This document shows, in pieces, positions 1-8,816 of a stretch of 64,000 bases of DNA. The notes below the pieces were generated by a model. The model made no database searches and was not told the origin of the DNA. It worked only from the letters and a program-made list of their open reading frames with translations. A program made the position numbers and the translations under genes. The DNA comes from Halobaculum litoreum. Its GTDB lineage: Archaea > Halobacteriota > Halobacteria > Halobacteriales > Haloferacaceae. The number at the start of each line of letters is the position of its first letter. Positions within the stretch are counted from its first letter, which is position 1. Where the stretch lies: positions 1,240,001 to 1,304,000 of the forward strand of contig NZ_CP126156.1 of the NCBI RefSeq assembly GCF_030127125.1, written 5' to 3'.

Positions 1-13
1 ACGTATTCACTCA

Positions 14-940
14 ATGAGCCACCAGTTGCCGGACGTGCAGGCCAGTCGGCCGGACGTCTCCGTCGGGCTGAGCCAGGTCGGCGTGACCGGCGTCGACAAA
101 CTCGTGAAGATCGACCGCGGCGAGGACCGTCCCTGGGTGTTCATGGCGGAGTTCTCGGTGTTCGTCGACCTCCCGGGCGAGCGCAAGGGGATCGACATGA
201 GCCGGAACATGGAGGTGATCGACGAGGTGCTGGAGGCGGCGACGCGCGAGGAGGCGTACCGCATCGAGGACGTCTGCGGCGACGCCGCCGACCGGCTGCT
301 CGAGAAGCACGACTACACGACGACCGCCGAGATCGAGATGACGGCGGAGTTGGCGACCCGGGAGGACACGCCGGCGTCCGGCCGCGAGACGCAGTCCACG
401 TTCACCGTCGTCGCCAGCGCGGTCGCCGACGAGGAGGGGACCCACGAGGAGATCGGCGCGGAGGTCACCGGAATGACGGTGTGTCCGTGCTCGCAGGGGA
501 TGTCCGAGTCGCGGGCCCGCGAGAAGCTGGACGACCTCGGCGTCGACGACGAGACGGCCGAGGCGTTCCTCGAGGCCGTCCCCCAGCCGGGACACTCCCA
601 GCGCGGCCACGCGACGCTGACGTTCACCGCCGACGGCACCCCCGAGGTCGACCTGCTCGACGTCATCGAGACCGCCCGCGACTCGATGAGCGCGCGCATC
701 TACAACTACGCCAAGCGCCCCGACGAGGACCACATGACGTACGAGGCGCACGCCGACGCGAAGTTCGTCGAGGACTGCGTCCGCACGATGGCCGAGGACG
801 TCGTCGAGACGTACGACCACCTCGACGACGAGGTGGTGGTCCACATGAAGCAGTCGAACGACGAGTCGATCCACCAGCACAACGCCCACGCCGAGCGCGA
901 GGTCACGATGGGCACGCTGCGGGACGAACTGCGCCACTGA
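14..940 (+). CDS. mptA: GTP cyclohydrolase MptA (FolE2-type)
   Basis: This 308-aa protein is a type IB (FolE2/MptA) GTP cyclohydrolase, which turns GTP into a dihydroneopterin cyclic phosphate in the first step of archaeal pterin cofactor synthesis. Family signatures seen are RKGIDMSR near residues 58-64, the CPCS metal/active-site motif at 157-160, GHSQRGH near 190, and the histidine-rich [12 protein letters not shown] segment near 285. Length and both ends match the family. The ATG at 14 is the only sensible start. The next gene lies on the opposite strand and converges on it. A mch gene at 54.5 kb in the same window fits a pterin-dependent C1 pathway. Confidence 0.95.
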   Translation: MSHQLPDVQASRPDVSVGLSQVGVTGVDKLVKIDRGEDRPWVFMAEFSVFVDLPGERKGIDMSRNMEVIDEVLEAATREEAYRIEDVCGDAADRLLEKHDYTTTAEIEMTAELATREDTPASGRETQSTFTVVASAVADEEGTHEEIGAEVTGMTVCPCSQGMSESRAREKLDDLGVDDETAEAFLEAVPQPGHSQRGHATLTFTADGTPEVDLLDVIETARDSMSARIYNYAKRPDEDHMTYEAHADAKFVEDCVRTMAEDVVETYDHLDDEVVVHMKQSNDESIHQHNAHAEREVTMGTLRDELRH

Positions 941-975
941 CGCCGGCTCTCCCGCCCGTTCTCGTCGTCCGGGAG

Positions 976-991
976 CCCGCGGACACGCGGG
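976..991. terminator. GC-rich hairpin between convergent genes
   Basis: A perfect 6-bp inverted repeat (CCCGCG, 4-nt loop GACA, CGCGGG) lies in the 60-bp gap between the 3' ends of mptA and the TrmB-family gene. Its position between converging transcripts suggests a shared terminator or an mRNA 3'-end stabiliser. No U-run follows it, so a role in termination is inference. Confidence 0.3.
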
Positions 992-1000
992 AGCCGCCGA

Positions 1001-1804
1001 CTACAGCGACAGCGGCGAGGCGTCCGCCCACCGCTCGCGGAACGTCCGTCGGACGTCGCCGGCGAACTCGGGGTCCTTGAGGTCGATCATCGCGAACGAC
1101 TCGCCCGGGTCGACCGGGCTCGGCACCTCCATGCACACCTCCGCGTCGTCGACGAGCGTGAACGTCCCCCGCAGCCCGGCGGCCGTCCGCACGTCGAAGT
1201 TCGGGTGGTCGGCCATCCGTTCGAAGTAGCGCTCGCCGACGCTCTCGGGGAGCTGGGCGGGCAGTTCCTCCGACAACAGCAGCGACACGTCGACGCCGCG
1301 CGCCAGCGCCGCCTCCAGTTCCTCGGCGACGGACTCGCCGGCGTCGCCGATGTCGAGCCCGGAGGCGGGCGCGGCCGCGATCATCACCACGCGGTCGTCG
1401 GCCGCCGACAGCCGTTCGAGCAGCAGGTCGGCGGTCTCCTCGGGGCCCAGCGCGGCCGTCCAGAACTGCTCGTCCGGCGGGTCGCCCGCCTCCAGCTCCG
1501 TCGACAGCTCCTCGACGACGGCCTCGTACTGCTCGGCCTGCTCGTCGAGTTCGCGCTTGCGTTCGTCGAGCAGGCGGTCGAGGGCGGCGTCCGGCTCGAC
1601 GGCGAGGTACTTCTTCGGCCGACTCGCGGCCTGACTCCGCGCGAGACGGTGTCGCTCGAGGCTGTTCAGTACGTCGTACACGCGCCCCATCGGGACGCCG
1701 CTGGCCTCGGACAACTCCTTGGCCGTTGCCGGGCCGGCGTCGAGCAGCGCCCGGTACGCCCGTGACTCGTACTCGGAGAGGCCGAGGTCGCGAAGGTCTG
1801 CCAT
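1001..1804 (-). CDS. TrmB family transcriptional regulator
   Basis: This 267-aa regulator has an N-terminal winged helix (about residues 3-70; LGLSEYESRAYRALL, then a recognition helix near GVPMGRVYDVLNSLE), a short coiled coil (about 80-105) and a C-terminal TrmB sugar/effector-binding-like domain. That layout is typical of the TrmB family, whose members control sugar uptake, glycolysis or other metabolism in haloarchaea. The effector cannot be told from sequence. A T-rich box about 25 nt before the ATG at 1804 fits a leaderless transcript. The DUF255 gene lies 73 bp upstream in the same direction and converging mptA lies downstream. No obvious target sits beside it. Confidence 0.85.
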   Translation of the reverse strand: MADLRDLGLSEYESRAYRALLDAGPATAKELSEASGVPMGRVYDVLNSLERHRLARSQAASRPKKYLAVEPDAALDRLLDERKRELDEQAEQYEAVVEELSTELEAGDPPDEQFWTAALGPEETADLLLERLSAADDRVVMIAAAPASGLDIGDAGESVAEELEAALARGVDVSLLLSEELPAQLPESVGERYFERMADHPNFDVRTAAGLRGTFTLVDDAEVCMEVPSPVDPGESFAMIDLKDPEFAGDVRRTFRERWADASPLSL

Positions 1805-1877
1805 ACACGCGGCAGGGGCCGGGGGGTCAAAAACGCTCCCCGGTTTATCGAGCGCGGCGCGTCGCCGCGGTGCGGGG

Positions 1878-3443
1878 CTACCGGGCGGTGTCCGCCACCA
1901 GCCGCATCAGGTCGTCGGGCGACTCCGCGGGGGCGGCGTCACGGCCGCGGAGCCCGGCTGTCCCGTCGGGCATCCGGTCGCTGTCCGGGACGACGACCTT
2001 CTCGTGGTCGGCGACGCGAAGCGCCGCCCGGTGGAGGTCCGAGCCGGCGGGGGCGCCCACGTCGACGACGAGCGGGTCGCCCACGAGGCGTGCGGCCACG
2101 GAGCCGTAGCCGGCGACCTGCACGCCCATGCGCTCGGTCGCCCCGGCGAAGGCGCCGACGGCGGCCTCGGCCCGCTCCCGGTAGCGGTCCTCGCCGGTGA
2201 GGGCGGCGAGGTCGAGGAGCGCGTCGGCGAACTCGACGACGCCGTCGATGGGGCGCAGCGGGCGGTCGAGCATCCCCGCCCCCGCGGCGGGCCCGTCGCG
2301 GAAGGCGTCCGCGTCGCCGAGCACGTCGAGGCCGCGGTCGGCGACCGCGCGGGCGACGTCGACGCCCGCGCCGCGGACGGACGCCGCGCGGCAGAACGCC
2401 GCCGTCACGCGCGCCACGTCCGACAGCAGGTCCGTCTCGGTGTCGGCCGCGTCGGCGTGGCGGACCGTCCCGTCGTCGGCGACGAGCGTCTCGCGCAGGT
2501 ACGCCAGCGTGTTCTCGGCCGCGTCCAGCGCGGCCCCGTCGTCGGTGTACGCCGCGAGCGTGAGCAGGGCGTCGGCGGCGAGGGCGTTGCCGCCGGCGTA
2601 GGCGGTGAGGTCGGTGCGGTCGCCCGCCGGGCCGACGCTGGCGCCGTAGGCGAACCCCGACCACAGGTCGGCGTCGAGGAACGCGCGGACCCCGTCGGCG
2701 ACGTCGCGGTACGACTCGTCGCCGGTGTAGAGGTAGGCGTTGGCGAACGCGCGGAGGACGCCCGCGTCGTCGGCGAGGAGCTTCTCGCGGGCCGGGTCCG
2801 ACCAGTCGCGCGCGCCGGCGTACCGGAACACGCCGCCGTCGTCGTCGACGAGGTTGCGCTCGACGGCGTCGAGCGTCCGGGTCGCCTTCGAGCGGTCACG
2901 CTTGAGGGCGAACTCGACGGTCCGGGGCATGGGGAACTTCGCGTCGTCGCCCCAGCCGGCGAACTCGGGGTCCCACTGGGCGTCGAGTTGGCCGGCGAGG
3001 TGTTCCTCGATGGCGGACGTGACCGGGCCGTGGGGCGTCTCGTCGCCCGCGAGCGCACGCGGCACGCGACCGGCGGACTCGCCGTTGTCGTCCCACGTCT
3101 CGCGCACACGGTCGAGCACCGAGCGGAACCCCTCGGGGCCGAGGTACGTGGCGCCGGTGAGCAGCTCCCCGGCGGGCGTGGTGAACACGGTCGAGGGGAA
3201 CCCGCCCATGTTGTAGCGCTCGCGGACCCGGGGGTGGCGGTCGACGTCGACCCGCACGGGGACGAAGCCGTCGTTGACGTTGGCGGCGATACGGGGCTCG
3301 CCGAACGTCTCGACCAGCATCCGGTGGCAGTCGTCACACCACGTCGCGGTGAGGAACATGAGGACGGGCGTGTCGGTTCGGTCGGCCTCCGCGAACGCGT
3401 CCGGGCCCCACTCGCGCCACTCGACGCGGGTCTCGGCGGTCAT
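1878..3443 (-). CDS. DUF255 thioredoxin-domain protein (YyaL/SPATA20-like)
   Basis: This 521-aa protein starts with a DUF255 thioredoxin-like domain (about residues 8-125) carrying the redox motif ATWCDDCH near residue 36. An alpha/alpha-barrel-like (six-hairpin glycosidase fold) region follows, as in the YyaL/SPATA20 family. Many family members are near 650-700 aa, so this is the shorter form. The cellular role is not established; redox or sugar-related chemistry has been suggested for the family. There is no signal peptide, so it is probably cytosolic. A TTTAC box 24-29 nt before the ATG at 3443 supports this start and a leaderless mRNA. Confidence 0.85.
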   Translation of the reverse strand: MTAETRVEWREWGPDAFAEADRTDTPVLMFLTATWCDDCHRMLVETFGEPRIAANVNDGFVPVRVDVDRHPRVRERYNMGGFPSTVFTTPAGELLTGATYLGPEGFRSVLDRVRETWDDNGESAGRVPRALAGDETPHGPVTSAIEEHLAGQLDAQWDPEFAGWGDDAKFPMPRTVEFALKRDRSKATRTLDAVERNLVDDDGGVFRYAGARDWSDPAREKLLADDAGVLRAFANAYLYTGDESYRDVADGVRAFLDADLWSGFAYGASVGPAGDRTDLTAYAGGNALAADALLTLAAYTDDGAALDAAENTLAYLRETLVADDGTVRHADAADTETDLLSDVARVTAAFCRAASVRGAGVDVARAVADRGLDVLGDADAFRDGPAAGAGMLDRPLRPIDGVVEFADALLDLAALTGEDRYRERAEAAVGAFAGATERMGVQVAGYGSVAARLVGDPLVVDVGAPAGSDLHRAALRVADHEKVVVPDSDRMPDGTAGLRGRDAAPAESPDDLMRLVADTAR

Positions 3444-3624
3444 ACCGACGTTCGGGGTCCCCCGGGGGTAAAGTCGGCGTTCGCGGGCGGGGTCGCCCCG
3501 CGAGCGGGCCCCGGCGGCCGACAGCCACCGGCACGATCACCGGCACACGGGTCCGCGGCACGGTCGTGGCGATCGCGGTGTGACAACGAAAAGGGCTATA
3601 CACGCCGCGCGGGGAACGCGTGGT

Positions 3625-4197
3625 ATGCGCATCCGGGTCCGCTACCTGCTCGTCGCGTTGCTCGCGATCCCGCTCGCGGACGCCGCGTTCCTGCTGTACG
3701 TCGCCGCGGAGATCATCACCCCGGTGCAGACGGTCGCGCTCGTCGTCCTCACGGGGCTGCTCGGCATGCTGCTCGTGCGCGCCGAGGGGCGCCACACGCT
3801 GCGTGCCGTCCAGCGGAAACTGGCGGCCGGGGAGGTGCCGACCGGCGAGGTGCTCGACGGCGCGTTGCTCATCGCCGCGGGGGCGTTCCTCCTCACGCCC
3901 GGCCTCGTCACCGACGCGCTGGGCTTCCTCCTCGCGTTGCCGCCGACGCGGTACCCGATCCGGGAGGCGCTCCGGCGCTACGTGGTCGTCCCGTACCTCG
4001 ACAACCAGGCCGAGGGCTTCGTGACCGGGAACGTCTGGACCGCTGGCTTCCCGAACGCCGACGCGGGAGACGGGAGCGGGACGGGCGCCGACGGCGCGCG
4101 GCGCGTCGACTTCGGCGGCGGGTCGTCGTCCGCCGGCGACGACGTGGTCGACGTGGACTTCGAGGAGGTCGACGACGACTCGGAGCGGGAACGGTGA
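3625..4197 (+). CDS. FxsA family membrane protein
   Basis: This 190-aa inner-membrane protein belongs to the FxsA family (named for suppression of F-plasmid exclusion of phage T7 in E. coli). The N-terminal hydrophobic segments (about residues 5-25 and 28-50) carry the family pattern around LADAAFLLYVAAEIITP. A third hydrophobic stretch (about 80-100; GAFLLTPGLVTDALGFLL) contains the conserved PGLVTD. The tail is acidic and disordered. I chose the ATG at 3625 over an in-frame upstream ATG at 3580 because a CTATAC box about 28 nt before it fits a leaderless start and MRIRVRYLL matches family N-termini. The function is unknown. Confidence 0.85.
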   Translation: MRIRVRYLLVALLAIPLADAAFLLYVAAEIITPVQTVALVVLTGLLGMLLVRAEGRHTLRAVQRKLAAGEVPTGEVLDGALLIAAGAFLLTPGLVTDALGFLLALPPTRYPIREALRRYVVVPYLDNQAEGFVTGNVWTAGFPNADAGDGSGTGADGARRVDFGGGSSSAGDDVVDVDFEEVDDDSERER

Positions 4198-4263
4198 CCG
4201 CCGTGGCGACCGCTCCCCGGGTCGTGCAACCGCATGACGTGGCGGCGATGGCGAACGGAAACG

Positions 4264-4269
4264 CTTAAC
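4264..4269 (+). promoter_or_regulatory. Candidate TATA box of tRNA-Ile
   Basis: CTTAAC in an otherwise GC-rich stretch lies 35 nt before the mature 5' end of the tRNA, as expected for a haloarchaeal tRNA promoter with a short 5' leader. Confidence 0.4.
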
Positions 4270-4303
4270 CAATCCCTCCCACTACGACTGAATGCGCTCA
4301 CCT

Positions 4304-4377
4304 GGGCCAATAGCTCAGTCAGGTTGAGCGCTCGGCTGATAACCGGGAGGTCCGCGGTTCAAATCCGCGTTGGCCCA
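4304..4377 (+). tRNA. tRNA-Ile (anticodon GAT)
   Basis: A complete 74-nt cloverleaf can be folded. The acceptor stem is GGGCCAA/TTGGCCC with discriminator A. The D stem is GCTC/GAGC. The anticodon stem is CTCGG/CCGGG with loop CTGATAA, so the anticodon GAT reads AUC. The T arm is CGCGG-TTCAAAT-CCGCG. No intron is present and CCA is not encoded. It stands alone with no adjacent rRNA operon. Confidence 0.97.
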
Positions 4378-4654
4378 TCCACTATCCGGCTGCTGACTGG
4401 CCGGATGAAATTGGGCCGTATGGCTCCCCAGCCACCCAATTTCCGTATCCTACACCGCACAGAGTCGTCTTCATCTGGATTCCGTCGATCCGACCGCCGG
4501 GTCGTTGCTCGCGGCGTCGCCGTCGACCGTAGTCCGTCGATCACGCGGCGGTATCAGCGTGGATAGCTGGGGCGCCGCATTGAAGTCGGTCCCGAGGAGA
4601 GGTTCGGCCGACACAGGGCGTCAGCGGGTCCCCCGCTCGCCGTGTACTGCAACC
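4378..4654. other. Intergenic stretch without recognised gene
   Basis: This 277-bp gap between tRNA-Ile and the pilin gene is less GC-rich than its surroundings at its 5' end. It contains a small inverted repeat (GGCT-CCCC-AGCC near 4427) that could help end the tRNA transcript. I see no convincing ORF or RNA gene here. The pilin promoter must lie in its last 60 bp, but no clear TATA box can be picked out. Confidence 0.4.
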
Positions 4655-5059
4655 ATGGATATCACACGACTACTCGACGACGACCGAGCCGTGTCCCCCG
4701 TCATCGGCGTCATCCTGATGGTGGCGATCACGGTGATCCTCGCGGCGGTCATCGGATCGTTCGTCCTCGGCCTCGGCAACAGCGTCCAGCAGACCGCACC
4801 GAACGCGAACTTCCAGTTCGACTACAACAGTACGGGAGTAAACGCGACTCACACTGGCGGAGAGACGATCCCCGGTGATGCCGATCTGAACCTGACCGTT
4901 AACGGCACGTCTTACGCTAACGCCGGTGCAGATTCGGTCTCTGCCGGCTACACGCTCCGAGCGAACCCTGGAATTAGCACGGGCGACGCCGTCCGCGTCG
5001 TCTGGACCTCCGCGACCGGCGAGACCTCCCAGGTCCTCGCCGAGGACACCGCGCCGTAG
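4655..5059 (+). CDS. Type IV pilin-like protein (PilA/archaellin N-terminal domain)
   Basis: This 134-aa protein has the haloarchaeal type IV pilin N-terminus: a short charged leader ending DDDRA, then the conserved hydrophobic core VSPVIGVILMVAITVILAAV (about residues 13-32). The prepilin peptidase PibD is expected to cut just before this core. The rest is a small extracellular head with several N-X-S/T sequons, so it is a plausible substrate of the AglB pathway encoded later in this window. The ATG at 4655 was chosen over an upstream in-frame start because it gives the standard class III signal peptide. It stands alone, not in a pilus operon. Confidence 0.88.
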   Translation: MDITRLLDDDRAVSPVIGVILMVAITVILAAVIGSFVLGLGNSVQQTAPNANFQFDYNSTGVNATHTGGETIPGDADLNLTVNGTSYANAGADSVSAGYTLRANPGISTGDAVRVVWTSATGETSQVLAEDTAP

Positions 5060-5131
5060 CGTCGTCCGACCGCCGACCACAGTTTTCGATTTCCACGTCG
5101 CCGCCACCGAGGCGGCGCAATCCGTCCGACG

Positions 5132-5260
5132 TCACCGGATCCGAGTCACGGTGACCGCGACTTCCACGCCACAGTCACAGCGAACCCGCGCGTCCCGTCG
5201 ATTGACGGTGTGCGTGGACCCGCACTCGGGACAGCTCACGTCCACCTCGGGCGCTCTCAT
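5132..5260 (-). CDS. Zinc-finger microprotein, 42 aa
   Basis: A 42-codon ORF runs from the ATG at 5260 to the TGA at 5132. It encodes two close cysteine pairs, CPEC at residues 10-13 and CDC at 28-30, separated by a basic/polar linker. This is the layout of the small CPxCG-type zinc-finger proteins common in haloarchaea. The AT-rich stretch at 5261-5310 upstream could hold its promoter. The C-terminal half alternates hydrophobic and polar residues like a beta ribbon. Function is unknown; such proteins are often regulators. The reading is supported by the metal-binding pattern and an acidic/basic composition unlike random frames. Confidence 0.65.
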   Translation of the reverse strand: MRAPEVDVSCPECGSTHTVNRRDARVRCDCGVEVAVTVTRIR

Positions 5261-5344
5261 ACTGGCAACGTATCAACGAATTAGTATCAATCTACTGTAT
5301 CGTATCCCGTCGCTCGACGTTGACGAATCGATCGGCCGCGTCGC

Positions 5345-6576
5345 TCAGAAGTGCTCCCGGAGGAACGGATCGGTCGGCGGGAACGCGGCTCCAACCGCCT
5401 CGCGAGCGCGATCGTCGGCGACGGTGACGGCGCCGAGGGCGACGAGCCGGTCGACGTCGTGGGAGCCGACCGCGAGCCGAGCCAGCGCGCCGGCGTCCAG
5501 CGACGCGTCGGCCGCCCCGGCTCCGCCGGAGCGACCGACCCGCGCCCGTCGGCGACCCGGAGGCGGACGGCGCCGTCGTTCCAGGGACACGTCCCGTCGG
5601 TCACGTCGAGGACGGCGTCCGTCGCGACCCCATCGGGGTACGCGAGCGCTTCGAGCGCGCTCGCGACGTCGACGAGCCGAACCATCGGCCCCGGGCGGAC
5701 CGTCGTCTCGGCGGCCCGGGGGTCGTCCAACTCGTCGAACAGCCGCGTGTCGGCCGGGCCGGGGATGCGGACGCGCTCGACCTGCGAGTCGTGCGTCCGG
5801 CAGAACCGGAGGAGGTGGTCCCGGGCCGCGCGGTCGCGGTGGGCGAACTCGCTCACGGCCATCGTCTTGCCGTCGTCGTCGTCGGTAACGGTGTAGACGA
5901 CGTACCCGCCCAACGCGTCGCCGGCGTCGCCCGCGGTCCAGCCGTACACGTACGGGTCGGTGTCCCACGACTGGAACACGCGGCAGCGCCACCAGTCCTC
6001 GCCGCGGTCCAGACGCAGGTCGTCGCTCGCCCACGCGTCGTACACCGCGTCGAGTCGCGGCCAGTCGTCCGCGTCGAGCCGTTCGAACGCCCCCGCCGGC
6101 TCCGGACACGCCGACGCGAGGGCGTCTGGCGGGACGGTGATCCGCGACGTGTCGTTGACGCGGGCGTACCCCAGCCGGCGATAGAACGGGAACTCGAAGG
6201 GCCAGAGCGCGGCGAACGCGACCCCGTCGTCGCGGAGCTCCCGGTGGACATCCGTGAGCAGGTCGCGCACGAGTCCCCGGCGGCGGTACTCCGGCGGCGA
6301 GGCGACCGCCGAGACGCCGGCCACGTCCCGGAACGCACCGCGGATCCGCGCCGAGAAGTCGTAGTAGCCGCAGACGACCGCGAGGTCGTCGGCGACCGGG
6401 TCGCCCCCCTCGGCCGCTCGCCCGTCCGGCGGGTCGTAGAGGCCGCGGGCGTGGAACGACGCGGGCCGGTCCGGGCCGTCGGGGGAGTAGTCTGGGCCGC
6501 GTTCGGGCGAGAAGGCGTACACCAGCGCGGCGTCGAACGCCGCCTCGTGGTCGTCGGGGACCGCTCGGTACTGCAT
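5345..6576 (-). CDS. Eis-like GNAT N-acetyltransferase, C-terminal frameshift
   Basis: The first about 345 residues form an Eis-type protein: an N-terminal GNAT domain with the acetyl-CoA loop RRRGLVRDLL (about 98-107), a second GNAT-like domain, and a C-terminal sterol-carrier-like domain. Read as it stands, the frame leaves the family pattern near 5515-5518 and runs to 5287 (429 aa). Adding one base to that C4 run (+ strand) restores a normal ending (DPFLREHF, stop at 5345). I therefore place the gene end at 5345 and suspect a one-base deletion or sequencing error. The family acetylates amines such as aminoglycosides or lysines; the substrate here is unknown. Confidence 0.8.
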
Positions 6577-6678
6577 GCGGAGGCAGGTCGGCGACGGGCC
6601 AAATGGCTTGTGGAGCCGTGCGGGTCGTCGCCGCGGCGAACCGCGGGGTTCTCGGTTCCGGAGGCCCGAGTGTACGGC

Positions 6679-7047
6679 ATGGCCGACAACACGCGGCTCC
6701 GCGACCGACTCACCCGCGACCGACTGTTGCTGGCGGCGGTGTTGGTCGTCGGGATCGCCGGCACCGGCATCGTCCGTCGACAGCTCGGCGTCCTCGGCTA
6801 CAACGGGCTCGGCCGGCTCGTGTTCATCGCCGGCTACGGGCTCACCGTGTTCCTCGTGTGGTACGGCTGGATCCGGCCGCTCGACATCACCGGACCGGGC
6901 GCGAGCCGCGGCGTCGACCGGGACAGCGACGAGCGCGGCCCCGGCGAGGGTGACCGACCGAACGGCGGCGAAGGAGGCGACGGCGCCGACGCAGCCGACG
7001 ACGGCGCGACCGCGGACGCCGCACGCGAGGACGCGACGGACCGCTGA
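6679..7047 (+). CDS. Small two-TM membrane protein, unknown function
   Basis: This 122-aa protein has two hydrophobic segments (about residues 16-32 and 43-64) and a long, disordered, Asp/Gly-rich cytoplasmic-type tail. I do not recognise a named family, although the N-terminal half looks like a conserved haloarchaeal small membrane protein. The ATG at 6679 was chosen because it directly precedes a charged leader and the first TM segment. It is divergent from the Eis-like gene and 50 bp upstream of the phosphatase gene, so the two may be co-transcribed. Confidence 0.65.
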   Translation: MADNTRLRDRLTRDRLLLAAVLVVGIAGTGIVRRQLGVLGYNGLGRLVFIAGYGLTVFLVWYGWIRPLDITGPGASRGVDRDSDERGPGEGDRPNGGEGGDGADAADDGATADAAREDATDR

Positions 7048-7097
7048 CCCAGCGGCGAGCCGAAAGGGTTTCGCGACCGCTCCGTGACACGACGCCC

Positions 7098-8410
7098 GTG
7101 AGCGACGACGCCCCCGACCGCGGACCCGGGACGGACGAGGCGGCCGAGGAGCGGCTCCCCGACGACGACTACCTGTTCCCGGCGTACGCGGACTACTGTT
7201 TCGCGAACGTGCCCGGGACGGTCGCGAGCGTGCTCGGCGCGGACGCGGGCCGTCGGCTCCCGAGCGACACCGTCCCGGACGGCGAGTACTCGAACGTGGT
7301 CGTCGTCCTCGTCGACGGTCTCGGGTGGGACCGCTACCGCGCCCGTCGCGAGTCGGTCCCGCTGCTCGACACCCTCGGGGCCGCGGGTCGGGCGTCCCGG
7401 CTGACGTCCGTGTACCCGAGCGAGACGGCCGCCGCGATCACGACGATGCACACGGGAGCGACGCCCGCGGAGCACGGGCTGCTCGGGTGGAACGTGCTGT
7501 TCCGGGACGCGGGGGTCACGGGGAACCCCCCTCCCGTTCCTCGCGCGCGACGGCGACGACCTCGGCGAGGCCACGGACGGCGCGGTGACCGGCGACGACC
7601 TGTTCGACGCCGAGCCGGTGTACGAACGGCTCGCGGCCGCCGGGGTCGACAGCCACGCCGTCCAGCACGAGCGGATCGCCGGGGGGGCCGTACTCCGAGG
7701 CCGCGATGGCGGGCGCGACGATCCACGGCTGCGGGTCGCTCCCGGAACTGGCGGTGACGGTCAGACGGCTGCTCGAGGCGGCCACGGAGCCGACGTACGT
7801 GTACGCCTACTGGTCCGACGTGGACGGCGCCTCCCACCGCGAGGGGACGACCTCCGACCTGTACGACGCCGAGCTGGAGGCGGTGTGTGCGACCGTCGAG
7901 CGCGAGCTCGCGCGGGTCGACCCCGCGGTGGCCGCGGAGACGCTCGTCGTCCTCACGGCCGACCACGGCCACGTGAACGTCGACCCCGAGGCCGCCGTCG
8001 ACCTCGCTGAGCTCCCGGCGGTGTGGGGCGCGCGCGACACCCACCCGGACGACACGCCGATCCGGCCGACCGGCGGGCCGCGGAACGTCCACCTCCACCT
8101 GCGCGACGGCGCGAGCGTCGAACGAGCGCGCGCACACCTCCGGCAAGCCGACGTCGACGCGCGCGTGTTGACCGGCACGGAGGCGTTGGAGGCGGAACTG
8201 TTCGGTCCGGGCGAGCCGTCCGCCCTGCTGCGCGAGCGCGTCGGCGACCTCGTCGTGATCCCCCGCGATCGGTCCGTCTGGTTCGGCGCCGAGGAGCGCG
8301 AACTCCGGTTCGTCGGCACCCACGGCGGGCAACACCCCGCCGAGATGACGGTGCCGTTCCTCGCGGCGCCGCTCGACCGGTGGCAACGGGGCCGGGCCGG
8401 CCGCGAGTGA
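7098..8410 (+). CDS. Alkaline phosphatase superfamily hydrolase, two frameshifts
   Basis: The gene encodes a type I phosphodiesterase/nucleotide pyrophosphatase-like protein of the alkaline phosphatase superfamily. Metal and nucleophile motifs are VVVLVDGLGWD (about residue 75), the Thr-nucleophile-like region VYPSETAAAITTMHTG (about 113), TADHGHVNV, and a late GTHGG. They are spread over three frames. The frame shifts near 7526-7531 (C6, one C too many) and near 7681-7687 (G7, one G too many). Removing one base at each gives one continuous protein of about 436 aa from the GTG at 7098. Without repair it would be a pseudogene. The substrate is unknown. Confidence 0.78.
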
Positions 8411-8483
8411 CCGCGACCGCGCCGGGAGAAACGAGCGAGAACGGAACGTTAATGCGGCGCCCGGGGCGAACTCCTACCAACAG

Positions 8484-8732
8484 ATGATTCCGCTCCAGGT
8501 CGTCGACAGTTTCCTGCTCCCGTACAACGTCGGACAGGCGCTGCTCCTCGGGTTCGTGCTGACCACGCTCGCGACGCTGCCGGTCTCGCGGAAGGCCATG
8601 GCGCTCAACACGATGCTGTTCGGTATCATCTTCCTGCTGACGCCGCAGTCGCTGGTCCCCGTCCACTACCTCTTCCTCGGCATCGTGCTGTGCGTCGTCG
8701 GCCCGCTGGTGTTCGTCGTCGCGCGCCGCTGA
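8484..8732 (+). CDS. Small hydrophobic membrane protein, unknown
   Basis: This 82-aa, very hydrophobic protein has about three membrane segments (residues about 14-33, 40-54 and 60-79) and few charged residues. It looks like a conserved haloarchaeal membrane protein, but I cannot assign a family. The ATG at 8484 is the only start that gives the full first segment. It lies between the phosphatase and thrB on the same strand, 73 and 84 bp from them. Confidence 0.65.
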   Translation: MIPLQVVDSFLLPYNVGQALLLGFVLTTLATLPVSRKAMALNTMLFGIIFLLTPQSLVPVHYLFLGIVLCVVGPLVFVVARR

Positions 8733-8816
8733 GCCGGCCGTCGCCGACCGCCGCCGGGAGCGACCACGTTCGCGTCGAACGGCACCCTTTTGACCGCCGG
8801 GCCGGACCCACGCGGC

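Noticed and set aside
4378..4654. A second tRNA or small RNA after tRNA-Ile
   Set aside because: No cloverleaf or T-arm sequence can be folded in this gap.
7098..8410. Programmed frameshifting in the phosphatase gene
   Set aside because: Both shifts are single extra bases in runs, and the same error type occurs in unrelated genes, so sequence error is simpler.
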